Below are positions 1-6,057 of a stretch of 6,295 bases of DNA, piece after piece (position 1 is the first letter of the stretch; each line of letters starts with the position of its first letter). The stretch is taken from positions 1 to 6,295 of the forward strand of contig JAGYMT010000116.1 of the NCBI GenBank assembly GCA_018400335.1, given 5' to 3'. The stretch is from Kiritimatiellia bacterium. GTDB taxonomy: Bacteria > Verrucomicrobiota > Kiritimatiellia > JAAZAB01. The position numbers and the translations under genes are program-made. The notes under the pieces were generated by a model. The model had not been told where the DNA came from and searched no databases. It saw only the letters and a list, made by a program, of their open reading frames with translations.

Positions 1-1223
1 CAGCCTTCGGTCAGCCCTAGGCATGGGGGATGCGTCCCCTCGATGGGCAGGCCGAGTGCCGGCTGGCGCAGTTGCGTGATTCTGTAGGCGGTGGGCGTCC
101 GCGCGAACAGGCAGAGAGCGCGATGATCCTTCTGGCACACGTAACCATTGATCGGATTATGGGCGTCCGCCTGGAAGAACGCGCAAGCGCGTTTTTCAGG
201 GGATGTTCCGACCGCCGCCATCAGGTGGATCTGCTGCTGGAAGTAGTTCCCGCCGGTCATTGAGCCCATGGCCGCATCGTTCGTCTGCCAGGTTCGGAAT
301 CGGAACGGCACGATGGATGCGCGACCGCATGCGCGGAAGGGGTACACCCGGTTGCGGAACTCATCCAAAACACCCCGCGGGGGGCGATAGGCATCGTCAC
401 CTTGGTGCTCAAGAAACCCGAAGGCGCCGCCGAGCGGCTGGACGAAAAGCCGGTAGTCCCGCGACGTGCCGACCACGCCCATGCGCAGAACGGGATGCGT
501 GACGGCGTGTTGGAGTGCGCTCAGATAATTCAGGATCAATCCCGATTCTTTGCGCATGCGCGCACCGCGCGAGGCATTGAGTATCCCGATCAGCCCCTCG
601 TACACCACCTGGTTATACGTCGGCGAGCAGAACTCGTCGATGCCATATGTCGAGACGTGGTTAAACCATCGAGTCCACTGCGCCTCACCGTCGCGCAGCA
701 GCCGCTCGTTGTCCAGGCAGCGGCCGAACACCATCAACGCCTGGATATAGAGAACGAAGATGTTGCTGTAGGCCTTGAAGTCGCGGTGCACGTCGAACAC
801 CTCGTCGGACCAGCGGCGATCCGCCGCCCGGACCGCGTCGCGCACGGCGGATTCGAAACGGGCGGCAAGAGCCGGCGGCAGCTTGGGCAGGTGTTCGGAG
901 TGAATCTCGGCCAGCCTAGGCGCCATGAACAAGGTCGCATTCAAATCCCGCCACGTCTCGGGCAGCGACATGGGGAAGCTTCCGCGATCCCACTCGGGTG
1001 TGTGTTTCTGGGTGTCGAGCACCGCTTTGATGACCACAGCCGCCCGTTCGCGGTCGCCTGGTGCGTCGCGGCGCAGGAGCAGCGCGGCATATTCGAGCGG
1101 CCCCTGAGCGACCCAGTGTCCATTTCCGCGCCGGACGAGTCCGACGGCAGGATCGAACGCGACGTCGAAGCACTTGATCCGCTTGTCGTCTCCGATAGAG
1201 ACAGAGACTCCTTTGTTTGGCAT
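1..1223 (-). CDS. Partial uncharacterised protein, probable (alpha/alpha)6-toroid (heparinase II/III-like fold); C-terminus beyond window
   Basis: Reading the minus strand from the ATG at 1223 gives 407 codons without a stop to the window edge, so the C-terminus is missing. I do not recognise a named family. Residues about 40-240 are helix-rich with paired aromatic and acidic positions (RRWSDEVFDVHRDFKAYSN at 136-154, DEFCSPTYNQVVYEGL at 196-211). This is the style of (alpha/alpha)6-toroid lyases and hydrolases. From about residue 300 the sequence turns beta-like (RTWQTNDAAMGSMTGGNYFQQQIHLMAAV at 310-338), resembling the beta-sandwich that follows the toroid in heparinase II/III-type proteins. 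E197, Y203, N204, H146 and H333 are conserved-looking polar residues, but catalytic roles are not established. There is no signal peptide at this start and no better start upstream, so a cytoplasmic location is inferred. It lies 40 nt downstream of the glycosidase-like gene on the same strand, suggesting a shared transcript. A polysaccharide or oligosaccharide lyase or hydrolase is the leading guess. Confidence 0.8.
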   Translation of the reverse strand, partial: MPNKGVSVSIGDDKRIKCFDVAFDPAVGLVRRGNGHWVAQGPLEYAALLLRRDAPGDRERAAVVIKAVLDTQKHTPEWDRGSFPMSLPETWRDLNATLFMAPRLAEIHSEHLPKLPPALAARFESAVRDAVRAADRRWSDEVFDVHRDFKAYSNIFVLYIQALMVFGRCLDNERLLRDGEAQWTRWFNHVSTYGIDEFCSPTYNQVVYEGLIGILNASRGARMRKESGLILNYLSALQHAVTHPVLRMGVVGTSRDYRLFVQPLGGAFGFLEHQGDDAYRPPRGVLDEFRNRVYPFRACGRASIVPFRFRTWQTNDAAMGSMTGGNYFQQQIHLMAAVGTSPEKRACAFFQADAHNPINGYVCQKDHRALCLFARTPTAYRITQLRQPALGLPIEGTHPPCLGLTEG

Positions 1224-1231
1224 ATCGTGCT

Positions 1232-1238
1232 TCCTTCC
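1232..1238 (-). promoter_or_regulatory. Shine-Dalgarno sequence fixing the start of the toroid-like gene
   Basis: On the minus strand GGAAGGA sits 8 nt before the ATG at 1223. It supports this start over any further upstream, and so supports the absence of a signal peptide. It lies within the 40-nt gap after the stop of the large gene, where I see no hairpin terminator. Confidence 0.7.
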
Positions 1239-1263
1239 AAAGCGTACAATAGTCGCTGATGTG

Positions 1264-4200
1264 CTATTTCACTTGCTCAATTGAGATCATCACGTAATCG
1301 CGCGGCGGAATCGTGACACCTTCCACGCTCAATCGAGCGCCCCGACGCGCGACCGTGACCGTACCCCCCGCGGGCCGCAGCGGGATGGCACGGTACACGG
1401 CGCCGGTCTCCGCAAGCCCCAGTTTGTCAAGTTGCAGAAGGAATTCGCACGCGGCCTCCCGCTCCTTGTCGTAGTTGGCGGCAACGACCAGCAGCTTCTC
1501 GCCCTGCCTGAGCAGCGAGCACTTCACGTCCCGGTTCGCCTTGACCGTCACCAGGTCTGCGTTTCGCCAGAAGGGGAAGAAGACCTGTTTGTCGCCCTGC
1601 TCGAAGAAGTCCCATTTAGCCAGCACCGGGCTGAGCATGTTGCCTTGGTGAGAGAAGATATTGTGCAAATACAGGTGGCCTTCAACGATCGGATCGCGAT
1701 TGCGCTCGTAGAAGGGCCGTTTGACGCCTCCCATGATCATGGGCATAGCCAGCGCGCGCAGAAAAGAGCCGGCACGGACGTCGGCAAAATCCATATCGCC
1801 GCCCACGGTGATGTTGTCGTCTCCTGTCATATACGAGGTCATGAACGCCGTCGTGGCCAGCATGCCGATGTTGTTGCCGGCGATCCAGGCGCGTTTGCCG
1901 GCATCCACGAACACTGCATTCAGCCGCTTGTGCAGTTCGCGGCGCCCGAAATGGTGGTAGCCGGGCTGGACCCGTCCATCCGCCAGTAAATAGCCGCGGT
2001 CATTGCTCAGGTTCGAGCTGAGCGCGGCGTTGGACACGTCCAGGTAGATGTATGCCAGGTTTCCCTTTCGCACATATTGATCAAAACACCAGACATAATG
2101 GTCTATCAGAGTCGGCGTGTAGTCGTTTGCGCCCCACTCGGCCGCAAAATATTCCTTTTCGCGCGACAGCCCCGTGTTCAGGCCATAGCCCGTGCTGGGC
2201 AGGGATAGCTTTCGGTATTCCCAGTGCGTGCTATCATGCATCTTTTTAAAATACTTGTCCCACTCGGACGGGTCGCGAGATTCGGGGTGATACCAGGTCC
2301 ATGCGTTCACCTTGGTTTCCGGATCATAACGGTGCGATCTTTCAAAGGTCTTGCCCTCGATCGAGAATGCGCCGGACTGGCCGCCGCCCGGATCGGAACC
2401 CTTGCGCCAGTCGGGCCGTTGCGGCGCCGCCGGCGTTGCCAGCAACGCGAAGACGACCGTGCGCGGCGCGTCCAGCTTGAACGGCACGCCATCCGCGCCG
2501 GTCATGATCAGATTATGGCGAAGAACCAGAGCGTCGCGGGTACGAACCAGCTCCGAGGCGGGCACGTCATCGCGCGGCACCCAGCCGCGGTCATTCTCGG
2601 CGAACCAGAACAGGCCGTTGCGCTCGTCACCGATCCAGATCGTGGGCACGAAGCTGCCGATAGTCATGTTGCGGGCAATGCCCATGGTCGAGTTCCATAA
2701 TGTGCCACTTTTGGAATCGAGCAGAGCGCTGTAATCACCGCCCGCGGCCAAAGCGGCGAGGGATTCGGCCGTGGGCCGGACCGGGATTTCGAGCGTAAGG
2801 CTGTCTATCGTCACGGGATCGCCCGTGGGCTCATATGTGAAGGTGATGAAATAGGCGCCGTCTTGCTCAAGCCGCGAGCAAGTGGTGAAAGAGACCGGAC
2901 CGGCCGTGCCTGAACCGGTGAATTCGAGAGCCCACTCTTTCGCGTCTTTTACGACGACGGGTCCCTTTATGGCGGGAGCAATCGGCTTTCCATCAACCAC
3001 GAGAAGCGGCGTTATCGGACCAGCCAAAACATCGCCTGCTTGGGAAACGATGCGAGAGGGAAAGGCCATGCCGTCAAGATGATACTCCCGTCCCCAGCAT
3101 CCGGCCACGCCGGCCTTCACCGATAGCGGCGTGAAGGGCGGCAGAAGTTGATCCGGATTACCGGCCTTCGTCCGCCACCATGGAAATTCCTTCGTCTCAT
3201 CCAGCTTCTCGATCTTGCTGGTTCTCGAGTATAATACTTTTCCATTCTTATCGAGCAGCGAGAGGTCTATCTCGTAGTTTCCAGGCGCAAGCTTGGGTAA
3301 TTCAACCAGATCGCGCAGCCACGACTCGTGCTCGCGTAAGAGTTTTCCGCCGGCGATCGGCGCGTCGTCGCCCGATTTGCGCACTTTCCACTCGCCTTGG
3401 GCGCCTTCGCGTTCGGATTCGGGCACGTCCAGCAAATCCATGGCAAGCTCAATATTGGATCGGACCGGGTTGAAGGCGGCTTTCATCACCGGTTGAAAAA
3501 CGGAATCCTTGAATGAATTCAGATAAACGGACTTATCCCTGCTCGTGAGCTTGTGAAACTTGCAGGAATAGACTCCCACGGGATGAGGCTGTCCCTCAGC
3601 GGTTACGCGAAGGTTGTACGTGAGCCCCGTTTCGGGCGTTCCGGCGGGCAGCGCTTCGTCTATTTTCCATTGACGGCGTTCGCCGGCCGAAAGTTTCAGG
3701 CTTTCCTTTCTGCTGAATATTTCCTTGTCGGCGCCGGTGATGATCACATCAACGGTCAATGCGGATTCGGACTTGCCCGGATTCACCAGTTCCAGATCGG
3801 TATGCGCGCGCAACTGCTGCAATCCCGCTATGCTCAGCATTCGCATGTAGGGGCTGCCATCCTCAGCGCGGTAGGCGCCGTAATAGGCCGGGGCGGTCCA
3901 GTGCGGCTTTTTCACGGGGAGCGCCGTCTGGACCCAGGGTCCCTTGAAGTTCCGGGCCAGAATCAGTCCCCACATGTCGCCGGAACGCGTCGGGCGCTGA
4001 AGATTGATGGCTGCATTCGGGATTGCAATTTCAATATCCCACCATTTTCCGTCCTCCGACAACCCGTTTGCTATCTCGATATCAGGCATCCAGCCCCGGT
4101 CAATAACTCCCATCTGGGGCTTGTGAATGCCGTACCATCCCGCGCCCATCGAGTTGATTATCAGTTGGTAGAACATAGGGAAATCAGTAGGGCTCTGATT

Positions 4201-4590
4201 GCGCCCTTGCGGGTCTATGTAGAATTCAACTGAGTCGTCGTAGACCGTGTCGCCAACCTTGCCCCTGACGCCGCGAACCAGTCGTTCTCCTTCCCTCAAG
4301 TGAGAACGGCAGGCGAGGTAGAGAGCTTGCTCATCCCACATGACTTGCCATATGACTTCTCTCGGGAAGAGATCGCCAGCTCCAGCGCTTCCGGCGATTC
4401 CGTTCAGCAGCAGGGCCGCATCCCATTCCGAATCATTTATCCGTCCGTCAATCACCGGCGGGGCCTTGGCCTTCGGCACGCCGAACTCCAGCAGGGCCTC
4501 GCGCGGGGGTAGGGGGCGCTCCGCGTCAGCCGTCAATATGGAAAGGCTTGCCGTTATGACGCCAGTTGCCAATATCTGCTTGATAGTCAT
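1264..4590 (-). CDS. Secreted CBM9-like / GH123-DUF6067-like glycoside hydrolase domain protein, 1108 aa
   Basis: Residues 1-23 form a signal peptide (K4, hydrophobic stretch 6-20, ADA then E24 as a likely signal peptidase I site), so the protein is exported. Residues about 38-250 match a CBM9-like/DOMON-like sugar-binding sandwich: PPVIDGRINDSEWDAA (44-59), VMWDEQALYLACRS (83-96), DDSVEFYIDP (118-127), WWDIEIAIP (183-191) and WGLILARNFKG (207-217). Residues about 260-465 look like one or two further beta-sandwich modules. Residues about 490-720 resemble the N-terminal domain of GH123-like proteins (DUF6067), with the typical VPTIWIGDERNGLFWFAENDRGW at 648-670. Residues about 758-1000 look like a TIM-barrel-type catalytic region (NAWTWYHP at 762-769, AYIYLDVSNAA at 846-856, GDDN at 923-926, YER at 961-963). 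A beta-rich tail follows. The start is supported by AGGA 6 nt upstream and an ATGA overlap with the regulator. Likely role: binding and cleaving a glycan in the periplasm or outside the cell. The substrate is unknown, and no catalytic pair can be assigned with certainty. Confidence 0.85.
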   Translation of the reverse strand: MTIKQILATGVITASLSILTADAERPLPPREALLEFGVPKAKAPPVIDGRINDSEWDAALLLNGIAGSAGAGDLFPREVIWQVMWDEQALYLACRSHLREGERLVRGVRGKVGDTVYDDSVEFYIDPQGRNQSPTDFPMFYQLIINSMGAGWYGIHKPQMGVIDRGWMPDIEIANGLSEDGKWWDIEIAIPNAAINLQRPTRSGDMWGLILARNFKGPWVQTALPVKKPHWTAPAYYGAYRAEDGSPYMRMLSIAGLQQLRAHTDLELVNPGKSESALTVDVIITGADKEIFSRKESLKLSAGERRQWKIDEALPAGTPETGLTYNLRVTAEGQPHPVGVYSCKFHKLTSRDKSVYLNSFKDSVFQPVMKAAFNPVRSNIELAMDLLDVPESEREGAQGEWKVRKSGDDAPIAGGKLLREHESWLRDLVELPKLAPGNYEIDLSLLDKNGKVLYSRTSKIEKLDETKEFPWWRTKAGNPDQLLPPFTPLSVKAGVAGCWGREYHLDGMAFPSRIVSQAGDVLAGPITPLLVVDGKPIAPAIKGPVVVKDAKEWALEFTGSGTAGPVSFTTCSRLEQDGAYFITFTYEPTGDPVTIDSLTLEIPVRPTAESLAALAAGGDYSALLDSKSGTLWNSTMGIARNMTIGSFVPTIWIGDERNGLFWFAENDRGWVPRDDVPASELVRTRDALVLRHNLIMTGADGVPFKLDAPRTVVFALLATPAAPQRPDWRKGSDPGGGQSGAFSIEGKTFERSHRYDPETKVNAWTWYHPESRDPSEWDKYFKKMHDSTHWEYRKLSLPSTGYGLNTGLSREKEYFAAEWGANDYTPTLIDHYVWCFDQYVRKGNLAYIYLDVSNAALSSNLSNDRGYLLADGRVQPGYHHFGRRELHKRLNAVFVDAGKRAWIAGNNIGMLATTAFMTSYMTGDDNITVGGDMDFADVRAGSFLRALAMPMIMGGVKRPFYERNRDPIVEGHLYLHNIFSHQGNMLSPVLAKWDFFEQGDKQVFFPFWRNADLVTVKANRDVKCSLLRQGEKLLVVAANYDKEREAACEFLLQLDKLGLAETGAVYRAIPLRPAGGTVTVARRGARLSVEGVTIPPRDYVMISIEQVK

Positions 4591-5711
4591 GCTGTTTCCT
4601 TTCGAATCAGTTCATCTTCATTGTTACTTTCGAAACATCGAAGTCTATGCCGCACATGAGGTTCGCGAATCATCTCATCCCGCGCCAGCGCTATGAGCAT
4701 ACGCCCCATGGCCTGAGCCATGGCCTGAGCATCGCACTCAAAGGAGAAAACAGGGAATGGACTTTTGATTCCGGAGCCGCGATTCGTCATGGTGACGACA
4801 CGCAGGTCTTGTGGCACGCGGATTTGCAGCTCGTCAACAGCGACCATGAACTCCTTGAACAAAATATCGTCTTCAATCATTATTGCGTCGGGCTTGGCAT
4901 CCAGGGCTGACCATAGCGACCGGAATTCATTCCGCCCCGAGCCTGGTATTCCAGGCGGGATGTCAGACCGGTACCAAGCCGCGTCTCCGACAAGTCCGGC
5001 CGCGTCGAAGAAGCTCCTGGCATCCTCCCATCGCTGAGTTGGCCGCCAGCCCATGAAAGCAACACGCTTGCAGCCATGATCCTTCAACAAGGCCAATCCC
5101 TCTTGCATAAACTGCCCTGAATCTATTCCCACGGAACCGTCATAGTGAGAATGGCTGCCGACGATAGGGATGCCGAGCCGACGGATTTCCTCCACCCATG
5201 GTCCCTTGTCATGAGTGGCGCAAGCTGCCACCGCGTCAATGCGCCCCTCTCGGGCATCCTCAAGAAAATCCCAGCATGTCAATGCGCCGGCGCTGAAGTA
5301 TTCGGAAGTGCCTATATACAGACGACACAAAACGCCTTGATCGCGCAGGTAACCGCGAATCCGCCGCGCGATTTCACGCCAGAAAAAAGAAGCCGACGGG
5401 CTTAACAAGTCATGATCGGACAATATGGCCGCTCGCAACTGAGAAGCGCGTTCGGTAACCGTTGTGCCGCTTCCATGCCGCACCCGGATCCATCCATCGA
5501 GCGCCAGCCGGTCCAACGCGGCGCGCACGGTGTTCGTACTCACTTCCAGACGTTCAGCCAGCTCAGCCACCGTCTCCATGCGATCGCCACAGCGATAGTT
5601 CCGTTGAATGTCCCTTCTCAGAAGCCGCCATGTTTTTTGAACAACAGTCTCTTTGGCATGAAAGTCATTCATTCGTCCGCTGACGGATCGCAATGTGGAA
5701 GTCTTGATCAT
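4587..5711 (-). CDS. GntR-type winged-helix regulator with LacI/PBP1-like ligand-binding domain, 374 aa
   Basis: Residues about 22-88 are a GntR winged helix-turn-helix: METVAELAERLEVSTNTVRAALDRLALDGWIRVRHGSGTTV (45-85). The recognition helix is around S58-A65 and the wing is at HGSGTTV. Residues about 95-360 resemble a LacI-type periplasmic-binding-protein-like sensor: GRIDAVAACA (156-165), GIPIVGSHSHYDGSVGID (180-197), GLALLKDHGCKRVAFMG (205-221) and KPDAIMIEDDILFKEFMVAVDEL (273-295). This layout is that of AraR-like regulators, which bind DNA as dimers and respond to a sugar or sugar phosphate. The length is usual for the class. The ATG at 5711 has a weak GAGAG upstream; an in-frame ATG at 5672 (Met14) would also keep the whole DNA-binding domain. 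The stop overlaps the start of the exported glycosidase-like gene by 4 nt, so translation is probably coupled. It likely controls its own operon through the palindromes at 5742-5752 and 5802-5814. Ligand and sign of control are unknown. Confidence 0.92.
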   Translation of the reverse strand: MIKTSTLRSVSGRMNDFHAKETVVQKTWRLLRRDIQRNYRCGDRMETVAELAERLEVSTNTVRAALDRLALDGWIRVRHGSGTTVTERASQLRAAILSDHDLLSPSASFFWREIARRIRGYLRDQGVLCRLYIGTSEYFSAGALTCWDFLEDAREGRIDAVAACATHDKGPWVEEIRRLGIPIVGSHSHYDGSVGIDSGQFMQEGLALLKDHGCKRVAFMGWRPTQRWEDARSFFDAAGLVGDAAWYRSDIPPGIPGSGRNEFRSLWSALDAKPDAIMIEDDILFKEFMVAVDELQIRVPQDLRVVTMTNRGSGIKSPFPVFSFECDAQAMAQAMGRMLIALARDEMIREPHVRHRLRCFESNNEDELIRKETA

Positions 5712-5741
5712 AAGCGCTCTCTAATTGCTTCTGAAGACTTG

Positions 5742-5752
5742 AGTGACTCACT
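5742..5752. promoter_or_regulatory. Candidate operator, proximal copy (AGTGACTCACT)
   Basis: This is a perfect 11-bp palindrome with a single central base, 30 bp before the regulator start. Its GTGA-N-TCAC core is shared with the second palindrome at 5802-5814, and I found no other copy of the core in the window. Size and symmetry suit a dimeric GntR-type regulator, and the adjacent gene encodes one. Binding is inferred. Confidence 0.5.
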
Positions 5753-5766
5753 TTTCCCAAATAACG

Positions 5767-5780
5767 CTAGACATGTCAAG
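5767..5780 (-). promoter_or_regulatory. Possible -35 element (TTGACA) inside an imperfect palindrome
   Basis: On the minus strand a consensus TTGACA occupies 5779-5774, between the two candidate operators. It overlaps a 14-bp palindrome, CTAGACATGTCAAG, in which only one base pair breaks symmetry and the 8-bp core GACATGTC is perfect. No good -10 hexamer lies 16-18 bp downstream; the best reads AAAAGT or GAAAAG. The promoter is therefore tentative: it may be activator-dependent, use a different sigma factor, or lie elsewhere in this AT-rich region. Confidence 0.3.
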
Positions 5781-5801
5781 TTTTATTCTGTGAAATTTTT
5801 T

Positions 5802-5814
5802 TTGTGAATCACAA
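5802..5814. promoter_or_regulatory. Candidate operator, distal copy (TTGTGAATCACAA)
   Basis: This is a perfect 13-bp palindrome containing the same GTGA-N-TCAC core as the site at 5742-5752. The two centres, 5808 and 5747, are 61 bp apart, close to six helical turns. An A/T tract of eight bases (5796-5803) adjoins it. The pair could allow looping between regulator dimers, but this is an inference. Confidence 0.5.
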
Positions 5815-5841
5815 CACAATGATTGAGATATGTTTTTTTTC

Positions 5842-6057
5842 GTGACTACTCAGGTAGGTCGAAACTTGACGGCCGCCCAAGGCCTGCCCGCCCGCCTGCA
5901 ACGCTGTAGTACTGCGGGCAGGCAGTGCTTGCGCACAGGCGCAGCAGGCGGGCTGTGCGGCCCTACTAGAAATTCAAATGGTAGTGGACGGGACCCCCTC
6001 GAAGCGGGGTAAACTGCCTGGCCCGCCGTTCTTCGACTCAATGAGCTGAGTAGTTAC
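5842..6057. mobile_element. MITE-like non-coding element, 216 bp, with terminal inverted repeats
   Basis: The left end reads GTGACTACTCAG (5842-5853). The right end read on the other strand is GTAACTACTCAG (6057-6046), so 11 of 12 bases match as terminal inverted repeats. TTTTTTC directly abuts both ends (5835-5841 and 6058-6064), consistent with a 7-bp target duplication, although the repeat is of low complexity. The inside encodes no transposase and is dominated by nested GC-rich inverted repeats. Other inner hairpins are ACCCC (5993-5997) with GGGGT (6006-6010) and ACTCA (6036-6040) with TGAGT (6047-6051). The likely interpretation is a short element mobilised in trans. I could not assign an insertion-sequence family. 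It sits directly upstream of the regulator's control region and could change expression of the operon. Confidence 0.55.
5871..5962. repeat. GC-rich nested inverted-repeat (REP/BIME-like) core
   Basis: Several arms pair with one another: GGCCGC (5871-5876) with GCGGCC (5957-5962); GCCTGCCCGC (5882-5891) with GCGGGCAGGC (5914-5923); GCCCGCCTGC (5890-5899) with GCAGGCGGGC (5944-5953); TGCGC (5930-5934) with GCGCA (5939-5943); CGCACAG (5932-5938) with CTGTGCG (5953-5959). Some are mutually exclusive, so the segment could fold as alternative cruciform or cloverleaf forms. GGCAGG and GCTTGCGC words recur in the hairpin at 6171-6227, which suggests a dispersed repeat family. There is no T-run after the arms, so it is not a classic intrinsic terminator, though it could slow transcription entering from upstream. 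Confidence 0.6.

Larger units (their letters stand above)
5712..5841. other. AT-rich control region upstream of the operon
   Basis: This 130-bp stretch holds no gene. It is clearly richer in A and T than the coding regions on its left and the GC-rich element on its right. It has runs of eight T at 5796-5803 and 5833-5840, and carries the two GTGA-N-TCAC palindromes and the possible -35. It is the only evident place for the promoter of the three-gene cluster. Confidence 0.6.

Noticed and set aside
178..196. Hairpin AACGCGC / GCGCGTT followed by T bases on the plus strand, like an intrinsic terminator
   Set aside because: It lies inside the coding sequence of the minus-strand toroid-like gene and there is no plus-strand gene for it to end.
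402..1259. 285-codon open frame on the plus strand
   Set aside because: It is antisense to the toroid-like gene, low in complexity and rich in Arg, His and Val, as expected of a GC-rich shadow frame. The minus frame has a good ribosome-binding site, family-like motifs and operon context.
1432..1989. 185-codon plus-strand frame
   Set aside because: It is fully antisense to the exported glycosidase-like gene, whose translation is clearly protein-like; no domain is recognisable in the antisense frame.
3553..4233. 226-codon plus-strand frame
   Set aside because: It is antisense to the CBM9-like region of the large gene and carries no recognisable motif.
5830..6012. 60-codon plus-strand frame
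   Set aside because: It is made mostly of the translated GC-rich palindromes of the MITE-like element, has no clear ribosome-binding site and no protein-like character.
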